Source: Immersiella caudata
Taxonomy: Eukaryota > Ascomycota > Sordariomycetes > Sordariales > Lasiosphaeriaceae
Length of the DNA: 64,000 nt
Assembly (NCBI GenBank): GCA_030512335.1
Contig: JAULSU010000004.1
Location: forward strand, 3,596,001 to 3,660,000
Direction of reading: 5' to 3'
The notes under the pieces: model-generated
The model's input: the letters and a program-made list of their open reading frames with translations, nothing else
Told to the model about the DNA's origin: nothing
Databases searched by the model: none
Position numbers and translations under genes: made by a program
Part shown: piece by piece, positions 22,156 to 32,370 of the stretch
Layout of the letters: every line of letters begins with the position of its first letter
How positions within the stretch are numbered: position 1 is the stretch's first letter

Positions 22156-23472
22156 ATGGCCACCCTCAATTCCTCCCATCCCAAATCCAAACCCCCCTCT
22201 CCCGCCCCCCAACCCATCACAATCGAACCCAACGCCTCCCTTCTCCCCGCAGAAGAAAACGAACATGAAGATGACGACGACGAGTTCCTCCCAGCCGGCT
22301 GGGATGCCGCCTCATCCGCCGCCTCAACTTCCATATCTCCCTCCATCTACCAGCATGCCTTTGAGAATGTCCGTTCCCAGCTTTCTTTACCCCCTTTCCC
22401 CCTTTCCCCCTTTCCCCCTTTCCCCCTTTCCCCCTTTCCCCCTTTCCCCCTTTCCCCCTTTCCCCCTTTCCCCCTTTCCCCCTTTCCTTCTCCTTTCCAG
22501 TCAGATCGGAAGGAAATCCTACGCTCACAAACATAGGGCCGCCGCTACCACGCCTACAAACACGGCCGCTACCCCATCCCCAACGACGACCTCGAACAGT
22601 CCCGCGAAGACATGAAACACGCCATGCTCCTCGAAATGCTCGACGGGCGCCTCTTTCTCGCCCCCATCGGCCCGAACCCACACAAAATCATCGACATTGG
22701 CACCGGGACGGGGATATGGGCCGTGGAAATGGGGGATTTGTTTCCCGGCGCCGAGGTTTTGGGATTGGATCTGAGTCCCATACAGCCGCAGTGGATACCG
22801 CCGAATGTGAGATTCATGATTGATGATGTTGAGGATGAGTGGGCTAGTGGGAGCGGCTGGGACTTTGCGCACTTTCGGAGCATGGCGTTGGTGCTGAGAG
22901 ATTTGCAGCGGGCAGTGGATCAGACTTTTAGGTGAGTTTTCTTTTAGTCTCGGTCTGACTGTGTAGGGTGGTGGATGGATGGATGGATGCATGGATGGAT
23001 GGAAAAGTGGCTAAAGGAAGGCAGGCATCTTAAACCGGGGGGTTATATCGAATTTCAGGAGCCGCACGGTGTAGCGCTCTGCGATGATGGAACCATGTCA
23101 GAGACGGACGATGTGCTGCGGCAGTTTTATGACCTCTGCACGCAGGCGCTGGGGAAGTTTGGGATGGACTTGAATGTGGTGGATAAGGTGGGCGAGTATC
23201 TGTCGCGAGCAGGGTTCACCAACATCACCTGCGAGAGGAGGAAAATTCCCGTCGGAACCTGGCCGAGGGACAAGACGCAACGGTTGATTGGACTGTATGT
23301 GCGGGAAACGGCTGAGCATTCCCTTTCGGCGCTGTCAAAAGCGTTTGCGAACCTGGGCATGTCAGTGACCGAAAGAGAAGTGTGGAGCGCAAAGGTACGG
23401 GAAACACTGAGGGATAACAGCATACACCGGTATTACTATTACTACTTCTGGTACGCCCAAAAACCAGAATAG
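22156..23472 (+). CDS. LaeA-like SAM-dependent methyltransferase
   Basis: Exons 22156-22368, 22537-22931 and 23025-23472 join in phase to 351 residues. An acidic, disordered N terminus leads to the fungal signature ENGRRYHAYKHGRYPIPND, whose first two residues come from exon 1. The SAM-binding motif I is DIGTGTGIWAVEMGDLFPG, followed by VLGLDLSPIQPQW, WDFAHFRSMALVLRD and LKPGGYIEFQEPHG. The family includes the nuclear regulator LaeA, but most members are uncharacterised and this is not an obvious LaeA orthologue. Intron 1 (168 bases) contains 12 perfect copies of CCCCCTTT; intron 2 contains GGAT repeats. The acceptor for intron 2 is taken as CAG at 23022-23024, giving FRHLKPGG. Base composition flips from C-rich to G-rich near 22690. 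Confidence 0.85.
22390..22485 (+). repeat. (CCCCCTTT)12 homopyrimidine tandem repeat in intron 1
   Basis: Twelve perfect 8-base units, 96 bases, entirely C and T on the coding strand, inside intron 1 of the methyltransferase gene. It continues as CCTTCTCCTTTCCAG, so it forms a greatly extended polypyrimidine tract upstream of the acceptor at 22534-22536. The intron is 168 bases, a multiple of three, but the TAG of the acceptor is itself in frame, so retention would end translation there. Confidence 0.97.
22973..23002 (+). repeat. (GGAT)n repeat in intron 2
   Basis: Seven GGAT-like units with one GCAT interruption, within intron 2 of the methyltransferase gene. Confidence 0.9.
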
Positions 23473-23573
23473 GATCAATGATTTCCGGTTAGGACGGAGA
23501 GGCCAAATCATAGTAATGAGTGGTGTCTCCGTAAGAAACTTGAATCTTTGGTTTGAAACATGAACTCCCGAGC

Positions 23574-23918
23574 TCAACATTCAGACTCTGCTTCACAATA
23601 GTGATTCGGACCGGCGCGACAGTCTTGAAGAATTAGCTCAATGGAAGGCTCCGTGATGAGGCAGTGATAGAACTGGTATTAGCTTCAGCAATCTAACAGG
23701 TCAACCAGACTTACCCCTTGCAAGTATATTGATCCGTTGTCCTCGCAACACCGTCTCGTATCAACATCCCATCCAGTGTAATCATGCATCAGGCATGGAC
23801 AGTCGTAGTAGCAGACTTCGTCCTCGGGCTGTGGAATCGTCAAAGTTAGGACCCCGTCTGCCAACATGGCGCCCCCGAGAATGGGGAAGTAGAGAACAAA
23901 AGTGAGATTTCGAGCCAT
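23574..23918 (-). CDS. Small secreted cysteine-rich protein, 100 residues
   Basis: Exons 23918-23715 and 23672-23574 join in phase 0 across a 42-base intron (GTAAGT donor, GCTAATACCAG end). The product starts with a hydrophobic signal (MARNLTFVLYFPILGGAMLA) and then has nine cysteines, including VCYYDCPC, RRCCED, YHC, QDC, HYC and a final SEC. No domain is recognised. Size, signal and cysteine content fit a secreted effector-like protein. It is convergent with the methyltransferase gene, 101 bases away. The short intron and lack of a known family leave moderate doubt. Confidence 0.55.
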
Positions 23919-24678
23919 TGCGGCAGTTGTCCAAACGAGGAAAGGCGGCGCAGGCAGGCATAAACTGCGTTCCTATGTCGAGGGAACCTGATATATCTCG
24001 GAGCCCAGCCTGTGACAAATCCCGGCAGCGTTGAGGTGGTGAACCGCCATCCAAGCCTTGTTGGGACTTATAACTCGCTGCCACACCTCGGATCAGACCA
24101 GATTCCTTGTACCTGGGAATCCCATTTCCCGGCTGCCAGCAGTTAGCACTTCTTCCACTTGGCTCCAAGTGGCCTGCCCCTATTGCCCTGTCTTGCTTCA
24201 GCTCAACCGCAGAACCTGCCGCCAACATCAAACACGTCCATCAAGGCACTAGGAAAGAGCACTCCCAAAACCCAAAATCTTATTTGTGACAATAACCTCC
24301 AGCCTGAAGCTTAAATTCTCTACCCTTTGCCACCCAAAACCCCATAGGTAAGAGTAAATATCCGATCCAATACGCCTAATGGTATATAACTGACAAAGAT
24401 TAAACAGCCCAGAGAACCTGCCTGGACACCGCTCCCCAAGAAGTCTAAACACTAATAATACATTACTCATCACAAAATCGTCAAAATGTGTCTCGTCTCA
24501 TCGCTTCAAGTCATCCTCGTGTGTCGTGCTTTTGCTTCAACCTCAACTTCCCCGCCCGAAAAAAAAGAAAGGCCCCAAACACCTCTTCTACCCAGACGCT
24601 CTGGCGCCTCGCTCGTTTTGACAAATGAAAAAAAAATGTTTTGCGTCGTGTTGTGTTGTATGTTTGTATGTCGTTTGT
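23919..24678. other. Intergenic, no gene supported
   Basis: Promoter side of the small secreted-protein gene and 3' flank of the zinc-finger gene; the 24250-24480 part is less GC-rich than its surroundings. Nothing recognised. Confidence 0.45.
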
Positions 24679-27555
24679 TCAGAAGCCCTCTTGCATTCCT
24701 CCATGGTTGAACATGCCTCCACCTACACCCCCTCCATGGAGACCGACGCCTCCGTCAACGCCAACATTGACGGAGTACTGGCCCCACTCTCCTTGGCTTG
24801 TATACTGCCCGTGCTCCTCTCCCACGACATGCATTGCGTAACCGCCGGGGCCGACCATTACGCCGTGTCCGCCCTCGTACATGCCTCCTTGCCCAACAAT
24901 GTGATGAATGCCACCTCCAGACTGGGGCATACCGGGATGTCCGACCCCATCTGGTAGAGTTTTGCTGCAGCTTGGACAATACAAATTCTGACACGGGCCT
25001 GGAGGGTGGGCCTCGACGAGTGTCTGGGCCGAATCACGGTTGGCGTTGTTTTCGCGGACCCAGATTGATGTGAGGGACGTCCTTGGCGTGGCACCCACAA
25101 ACCGAGAAGCGCGAATGGTGGCGGAGTGATGGGGATCGGTGGTCGAGGGGTCGTGTTGAAGGCCCTCTACGTGTTGCTGTTGGAGCTGATGCTGTGCGTG
25201 ATCTGCCGGCGTGGTGGGCTCGGATGGCAGGAACGGAGACTGCGGCACGGTAGTGGAATATTGCGGCGGCGCGGTAACATGTGTTTGTGGTGGAAGGCCA
25301 GGGCTACTCGTCATTACCGGGTATTGCGTGGCGTATGGGGAAGAGACTGGCGGGCAGTCCCATTGCGGGGGGAACGTCGGGCGGGTGTTCTGGACTGGGG
25401 CATTCGACGGCAGAGTCCCTGGGGCTTGAGTCGCTAGCACGGGGACGCCCGATGGCCGCCTTAGAGAAGAGCTAGGGGTGCGGTTCTGTGGCTGCGGAGT
25501 CCTCGCTTTTTGAATCAGTATTGGGATCTGGGTCTTGGTTGCCGCATCGGATCTTCTGATTCGCTTGGGGGCGTTGGTACGTCGAACACTGGAACCACCT
25601 GCGGCGGAGGACTGGTTGGTAGAGTCAGGACTCTCATCGCGGGATCCTGCGGTCGCTGACGTCTCGGCCCCGGGGGCAACAGTTGGCGTCAGAGCGGGCG
25701 AGGGAGGAAGAAGCTGCGGGGCTCCAGTCCAATGTTCCTCTGCTGTCGGCTGGATGTTGGATATTTCAGGCTGTGAAAAGAGTGAGCCGGTTCCAGTAAA
25801 CCTTTGCTCCCAATCCTGCACCACCGTCTCGACCCAGTTGTAAATCGACTGTGTGCTCCTGTCTAGCCCCTGGTGAATTTTGCGTTCCACATCTACTTGC
25901 TGACCCGCTCCCTCGAGAACATATCGGTACTGCAGCTCTAGGAGATCCCTCAACTTGGCGAGAAACTTCTTGGACTCGGCAACGAAGTCAAAGACTTCCA
26001 TGACGGGTACAAATGCTGTTTGGTGTCAGAGCAGCCCACCGCACCGAATCAACACGGCGGTACTTACTAGGATCAGGAACAACGGGGTCGCGGGGGAAGA
26101 GCAGCTTCCACAGGGATATCCAGTTGTCGATTTTGAGCTTGAGCGTCCTCGCTTCGAGCGAGATGATAATCTTCTGTGTGATGCCGTCCTCTGGATCCGC
26201 GCCGCCCTGGTCGAAGGTGATGTGGCACACGTCTGGCTGTCTCAGGTGGTCGTCTAGGTCATTTTTGGTGGGGAACCCCTGAAAGCATCGTGGGCAAGAG
26301 AAGGGTCCTGCATTCCGCTGAACCGGAGGGTGATGTGCTCGAATGTGCTTCCTGTTCGCCTATCATCAGCATGGCGTCCTGCACTCCCCACTCTACAACA
26401 AACTTACTTGAGCTGAGACATGTCAGCAAAGGAGTGTGTGGCGCAGACGTAGTACTCCCGAACGTTAAATCGGAGAGGATTGCGTTTGCGGTACGGGCAG
26501 CTGAAGTTCGCGCTCGCTCCAACTCTGCCGGGCTGTCGTTGAGCACCAGCAATGTTGTGGCCATCATCGTCCCTTTTCCCTCCGTCTGAGTCACCAAAGT
26601 CATCTCCATCTTCACTACCCCCATCTGCCTTTCTCTTGCCCTTGCCGTTTCCGTTGCGAAGCGGCTGTCCGTAGCCGTTTCCACCAGACTCCTGTTTAAT
26701 CGTATTGGGTGACGACGAGGCTTGGTCGGGGGATGCGGCAGCACTCTTGAGGGTGCCTTGTTCAGCAGCGGTCCAAAGTTCCTGCAGATATCGATTCGTG
26801 CAGTCGGCGACCAGAAGCGGGGCGATACACTCATCCACCTCCTTTCCCCACAAAGAACGCAGAACCCAGCTCGATATCTCGTTGACAACCTTGGTCTCCT
26901 CGTGGGCAACGTCTTCACATTGGAAGTCAGCGTGGATCGGGACCGGGCTCGGACTGAAGGCGGGGCTGTTGGCCGAAACGAAGTGCATCCTGTGCGTTGG
27001 CGTGAGGGACTCGAGAACAACCAAGCCGGACAAATCCTCGACATCCTGGGCGTGAGTTTGGGCGTAAGCGATCTTGGCGGCCTCCTCCAGCATCAGGACA
27101 TCAGGCATTCCGCCATCGTAGCGGTGGACCCGGGACACTCGCGATGCTGGCCGGCTGCATTCTGACTGCGTGTTGACACACGTGGTGGAGGAGAGCATCG
27201 AGTCAATGGAGCCAATGCCGCGGTTGTGCTTCCGGAACGACATGTCCCTCACCAAGGAGGGTGATCCATCTCCGTCATTGGCCCCGAGCTTGATCTGGGG
27301 AGTCGTCGGCCTCGGAGGACCATCGATTGCATCGTCACCGGAGCCAGAGCCCGGGAACTCGGCCAGGGTTGGGCTACTGGGCGCTGTCGTGCCCGATAGC
27401 GACGGGCTCTCGTTGAGAAGTTTTGTCGTGGGCGTTGTCGTGGCGGCGCGAGGACGGGGCCGGTGCGGGATGGCGATGAGAGCAATGTCTCTGCCGAGCT
27501 TGTGTGCGACGCGCGAGGATGCAGAGTACCTGCTGCCCCGGCTGGGCGACTCCAT
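24679..27555 (-). CDS. Large fungal C2H2-type zinc-finger protein
   Basis: Exons 27555-26408, 26351-26068 and 26015-24679 join in phase to 922 residues; both introns have GTAAGT donors. The N-terminal 380 residues are Ser/Pro-rich with a conserved patch (EISSWVLRSLWGKEVDECI), then an acidic/basic linker. The zinc-binding region reads FSCPYRKRNPLRFNVREYYV then KKHIRAHH, followed by a second finger CPRCFQGFPTKNDLDDHL. A helical region then leads into FDFVAESKKFLAKLRDLLEL and a long disordered Pro/Ser/Gln-rich tail. Proteins of this layout are common in Sordariomycetes and are presumed nuclear, but no targets are known. An in-frame ATG at 27579 would add eight residues. Confidence 0.8.
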
Positions 27556-28916
27556 GGCTCCGGCGTCGCACACGCACACTCAAGTCGCACGCGCGAAGTT
27601 TTGGACTGATGGCACCGGAGGCGGGCAATGCTAGAGTGCCGCGACGGGAGGGGGGGCACCCGGACGGCGGAAAATGGGAAGGGCTTTGCTTGCTTGCGGG
27701 TCTCTCGCGGCAGCGGCCTGGCCTGCGTGTGCGTGGCGACACAAAGACCTCGGAAAGATCGCGGTCTGCAACCACTGAACAAGCGCCGAAGGCAAAGGCG
27801 AATTGGCCGGAAAGCAGAAACAGAAACAAAAGCCGGAGAATGGGGGATGGAATCGGGATGGCTGGGGCGGGATGGAGACGCTCAGAAATTGAGCGCGGGG
27901 GAAAGGCGGGACGTGGGCGCTTGCATAACAAAAAGAGAAAGAACGGGAATCCATGAAGCAGCGAGCCCTACGGTCAACGCCAACCAAACGCGGTCCACGG
28001 AACAGCGGGCCTCGATCTGTTACGATCCTGGGGAGAGTGCCGAGAATGGATTTTTTCGCTCCGAAAATCTGATGGTTCTCTCCAGACTCGCGCGTTTCTG
28101 GCTCGCGGACAGGGCTCTCGCTTGTAGGCGAAATTCGATCGTCCCAATTGAGCAACTGCACGACCAACGCCTCAAACGCTTCGTTTGATTGGTTCGCCAA
28201 CCCCCCTTTTTTCGCAAGGACCTCTGATCGGGTCCCCGATTGGGCTTATCGATACCCCTGCATTTGGTGGGTTCGAGCCTCGACGACGTGGACAGCAACT
28301 AGCCATTCGACATGGGTTTCGATCCCAAGCTCGACAAGAGCGCAGCCGCATCCGGGCCGGGGGTGTGTAGGAAGTGTGATGGGGATGCAGGGCGAATGCA
28401 ATTGAGGTTCTAGGAGAACCCCTTCGACGCTTCTGCGGCTGCGGGCCTGCCGTTGAAGCCGTCAAACCTCGAAACGCTGGTCAAAACACCCACCCCCCGC
28501 ACCGAAGATCGGGAAACAAAAAGAAAAGGAAACAAAAAAAAGATCGTCTCCCTTAGAGCCCTCGGTATTGGCCCACTCCAGAAGCACCGAGGCCATCCAC
28601 TCAGATGGTATTCGGGCCAGGAATGTGACAGAGGCGCATCTCGAAGTTTGGCGTCAAAGCGACGGGAGCTCAGGCCACAATCTGCCCGAGCCACGACAAG
28701 ACCTGACACAAGCTAATCTCGACCTCAGTTAATTGTTCTTGGGCGCTGATCACATGTTGAACCCAAAGTTGGCGTCGACTGCAGCTTTTTTGCAGGTGGG
28801 TGTGAACACCGAGCGGCTGTGAGCGCATAGGGCGAGTCTGTGCAGCAATTTGCTTCCAGAAGCTCCTGTTTCAGTTCCAGGTTTTTTTTTGCCTTTGGCC
28901 GCAGATGCACGATTTA
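27556..28916. other. Intergenic, no gene supported
   Basis: Promoter of the zinc-finger gene and 3' flank of the CE3 esterase. Long open frames on both strands across 27370-28200 have biased, domain-free composition and look like chance frames. One tRNA T-loop-like string near 28270 lacks a pairing stem and was not accepted. Confidence 0.45.
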
Positions 28917-29731
28917 TCAAAATCCAATGGCCTTCCCAAGTGGTGCGAACCACGCAGTGGCCAACTTTTCGTTCCCTGCATTGTTCGGATGCACCCCATC
29001 ACCAGTGTCTCTTGCAGGATCAAATCCTTTCCAGCAGTCAACCACAATGATCGGACTCTCGGTCTTGTTCTTGGAAGCCGCCCATTCCGGAATGGCGTTG
29101 TTGAGCGCCACGACCCGATCCCCGCACTGTGGGCAGTTGGACGGCCTCATGGGAATGATTTGAGCGACCTGCAGTCACTTAGCATGAGAGCAATCGTCAC
29201 AGGCGTACTCAACCAGTGGACTCAACTCACCAAGATCTTCACCTCCTTCTTGCTGTCCCTCATCCAATCCACCATCGTCCCAAAAGCCCCCAAGATCTCT
29301 GCAGGACTCTTATTGTTCCACACATCATTCGTGCCCTGAGCATGCAGTGCATTAGCTTCCCGCCTTTCCCGCGTCTAGCAAACCACGAGTAAATTTACCA
29401 AATGCATCATCACCAAATCTGGCTTCGACCTCTCCAACCAGCCAGGTAACTCCCTCCTCGAAACAATCCCCGTGGCCAGAATCCCGCCATGTCCTTCGTT
29501 CGCGCCATCATATGTGAATCCGCATCCCTGAGCAGGGAGGGAGCCGACGAACTTAGTGTTAGTTATGCCTGCGGTCTGGAGTTTTCGGTAGAGCAGAGCT
29601 CGCCAGCAGCCGGGGGAGCCGGTGATGGAGTCGCCCAGGGCCATGATGCGGACTGGGTTGGGGGACTGAGCTAAGGCGGGGGGTGACAAAGCCAGGAGGG
29701 CAACGGAGACGAGGGAGATAAGGGACGGCAT
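28917..29731 (-). CDS. Secreted CE3-type SGNH acetyl(xylan) esterase
   Basis: Exons 29731-29399, 29335-29231 and 29168-28917 join in phase 0 to 229 residues. Signal peptide MPSLISLVSVALLALSPPALA. SGNH blocks are all present: GDSITGSPGCWRALL with nucleophile S35, then CGFTYDGANEGHGG, then GTNDVWNN, and DGVHPNNAGN with D203 and H206. The arrangement matches carbohydrate esterase family 3, which removes acetyl groups from xylan and related polysaccharides. It lies 466 bases downstream of the mannanase gene on the same strand. A substrate other than xylan, such as acetylated mannan, is possible given the neighbour. Confidence 0.9.
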
Positions 29732-30197
29732 GGTGGGTGTTGCTGGGAAGGTTCAGCAAGTTTGACGTCTAGGGGTGAGGGAGGAGCAATAAGCTGAGAG
29801 TGGCTGTCGTAGGGACGTTTATGGGAGACCAGCACGACGTCTCGACCGCAACGCCAACCATATACCAGTGCTTACTTAAAGGGCGGGATCTCTTTCCCCA
29901 CGATACGCCTGGAGCTGGATCGACCGAAATACCGGGAAAGCTAGCAACGGCTTTGCATTACCGCGAATCCCAAGCGCTAGGCAAGACCCGTGATTGGCGC
30001 AATTGATACTCAGGTAATGGTCGGGCGGGGAGGCTCCGCGGTCGCGGTTGAATAGACGTGCGGCTATTTGTGTCATATAGTTTCGGCCTTTCATGACAGC
30101 CGATGCCTTGCAAACACTGATGTTCACACTCCGTATTCCTAGGTAAGTCTGCGGGCTCGTTACAACAGTAACTAGAATACAAGATCATTACACCCGT
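29732..30197. promoter_or_regulatory. Promoter region of CE3 esterase
   Basis: 466 bases between the CE3 start and the mannanase stop. I found no GGCTAA-type element here. No coding exon is supported. Confidence 0.4.
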
Positions 30198-31450
30198 CTA
30201 CAAGGCATTGATAGCCCTGATGTGATCTGTGATCAAGCAAGTGGCATCCGTCGACCCATAGTAAATGGTATGTCCGTCATTGTGCGTCTGTCCCGAGCTT
30301 AGACGATCGCCCCATTGCCAGAACGCATCTCCTCCCATGCCATCAACGTGGAGGCCCCGAGATGTCTGCTGCCACGGCTTCTCCTGGTTGCAATGATCTG
30401 AAGTCGTTCCATCTAATGAGGTATTAGCTACGCACGAGAAACGTCTAGGAAAGAGGGAGACCTACACTCCTCCAAAAGGCAGGGCTTGCCTGCTTTTTTG
30501 CAAGCAGCAGCGTGGTCTCTGATCCAACCGGGTCCGAAGCTGTTTTGAACGCCCCCTACTATGCATCAGCATGTGTCCGCGAGGGGTCAGATGGGAACAT
30601 ACAGCTGCTCGGGTACATGTGAAATGTCCCAAAATCAAGGTCCTTGATTCCCAAGTTCTTCACAAAGTCGACTCCCTCGCTGTAGCCGTACGGGTAGCTT
30701 GACTGTCCAGGAATTCCGAAGCCCTCGTCACCAAGGGTGATCATGTGTTCCGGGTCCAAGCTGCGGACATAGGCTGACGTCTCGGATGCCCACTTGAAGA
30801 TGACATCGGTGTTGCAGCCCTTGCATCTGGGCTCATTTCCCAGCTCCCAGGCAAAGATGGCGTTGGAACTCTTGTAGCGGCTGACCACGGCAGCAATGTA
30901 CTTTCGGTATTGCTCCTGGGCTCGCTGATTTGTGTACCACGTCTCTTTGGTACCGCCGAAGGCAGTCACATACGCCTTCATGCCCCCTGAAAAGTGTCAG
31001 CTATATCACGCGAGCAACTTGCGATTTTGAAAGCTAAACCTCACCATAGTCATCCCAGTAGTTTACGAACGGGATGATGAGCTTCACGCCGTTCTTGTCA
31101 GCCGACCTCACCACGGAATCAAGTCTCTGCAAGCCGTTGGCCCCAGTATTGATTTGCGATCCGGAGGACGACAACTGCTGGTACCAGACGCCAGAAGGCC
31201 TCTGATTCACATCGTTGAATCCCCAAACACGAAGAATCTTGAGCCCGGACCTAGCAATGTTGCCCATGGCAAGGTCGACGTCGGCATCGTTAGTCAGGAA
31301 GCTGATCCAGTACGAGTTGGTTCCTGCGAAGTACTTGGTCACGCCGTCGATCGAGAATCTCGTCCCGTTGGCCGTAGACTTTGCGGCTGCCGTGGGAAGG
31401 ACGCCGGCCAAGGAGAGCAAACCAAGACTGAAAGCTGCTACCGACTTCAT
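30198..31450 (-). CDS. Secreted GH5_7 endo-beta-1,4-mannanase
   Basis: Exons 31450-31045, 30986-30603, 30555-30466 and 30412-30198 join in phase to 364 residues. A signal peptide MKSVAAFSLGLLSLAGVLPTA precedes the catalytic domain. Family blocks are FAGTNSYWISFL, KILRVWGFNDVN, FAWELGNEPRC with the acid/base E187, the HMYPSSWG stretch formed across intron 2, and KPCLLEEYGTT containing the nucleophile Glu (E292 or E293). The end reads GDAFWQWGD and DHIRAINAL. The enzyme hydrolyses mannan and galactomannan backbones. No CBM1 is present. The start at 31450 is chosen because the signal peptide begins there. The upstream region carries GGCTAA and SYGGRG motifs. Confidence 0.93.
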
Positions 31451-31672
31451 CTTGATGGTTGCAAAGGGGATCGTTCGATGGTATCTTGATCGTCCTGAAG
31501 AGATGGCACAATGGAAGAGTTCAAGTTGGAGGCTTGAGCACTCGCTCAAGGTAAGGAAATAAATACTCGGGCCATTATCTTACCTCCATGGCTGGGAATT
31601 CGATACATGGCAGCATAATACCATCGCGAGACCAATAATTAAGCTCCAAGACGGAGATGGAGCTATACCAGA

Positions 31673-31702
31673 TTAGCCGGGTCCGTGATAGCGGAGGCGG
31701 GG
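31673..31702 (-). promoter_or_regulatory. XlnR/XYR1-like and CreA/CRE1-like motifs upstream of mannanase
   Basis: On the coding strand a GGCTAA core (TTAGCC on the + strand, 31673-31678) lies 223 bases before the mannanase ATG. Two adjacent SYGGRG elements, GCGGAG at 31691-31696 and GCGGGG at 31697-31702, lie on the + strand. These match known core sites for the hemicellulase activator XlnR/XYR1 and the carbon repressor CreA/CRE1. Short motifs recur by chance, so function is inference from position and gene type. Confidence 0.4.
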
Positions 31703-32370
31703 CAGCCGTTGCCAACCCGGGAAACTTGTCAACACCTTCGCGGAATGCCTACCCAGGGAAAGGAGGTGACAGAATTGAGAGGAGGTCTCGAAGGAGATTG
31801 TAGCGTCAACGAATGGTTGGTCAGTGGCGAATCCTTGTCAATGCCAGTTCGTCCCATATGCCGGATTCCCGCATCGTGAGTACGCGAACTTGTGACACGT
31901 GCCTGCGATGCACACGCCATCATGCTAGGTAAGCTGTCGTCACTAGCGTCCAGGACCGGCGTCCAGGAACGTGAAGTTGCTGCCTTCGTACGAGCTGCAG
32001 ACGCACGCAATCTATTGCTGAACGAAAGGTAGCCATTTATCACAACTGTTGATGATAGGTGCAAGCTGATCACATTGACAACCCGTTGGACGTCATCTCT
32101 CGAGCTCAAGTGGAACCGCGCACCCCGCTAACCCCCGCCAACTGCGCTGTGGCCCGCGTTGACCACGGCTGGTTAGCGCGCTTCGGCAGGCAACGGCACT
32201 CCAACCTCCTCGTCCCAAATCCCCTCTCGAACACCTCAATTTTGGAGACTCGCTCCCCCTCTTCACGCGGAGCATCGTTCTCCAACAGGTATACCTACGA
32301 ATTGAGTTGGAAACCAATTGGTGCATTTTTTGCCTGCATTTCTTAGATGCGCGGACATTGAAGCTGCGAG
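31703..32370. other. Intergenic between mannanase and Yvc1 genes
   Basis: Part of a divergent 920-base intergenic region. No gene supported. Confidence 0.45.

Noticed and set aside
28230..28300. tRNA-like T-loop string GGTTCGAGCC
   Set aside because: The flanking bases do not pair into a T stem or acceptor stem; no other convincing tRNA was seen.
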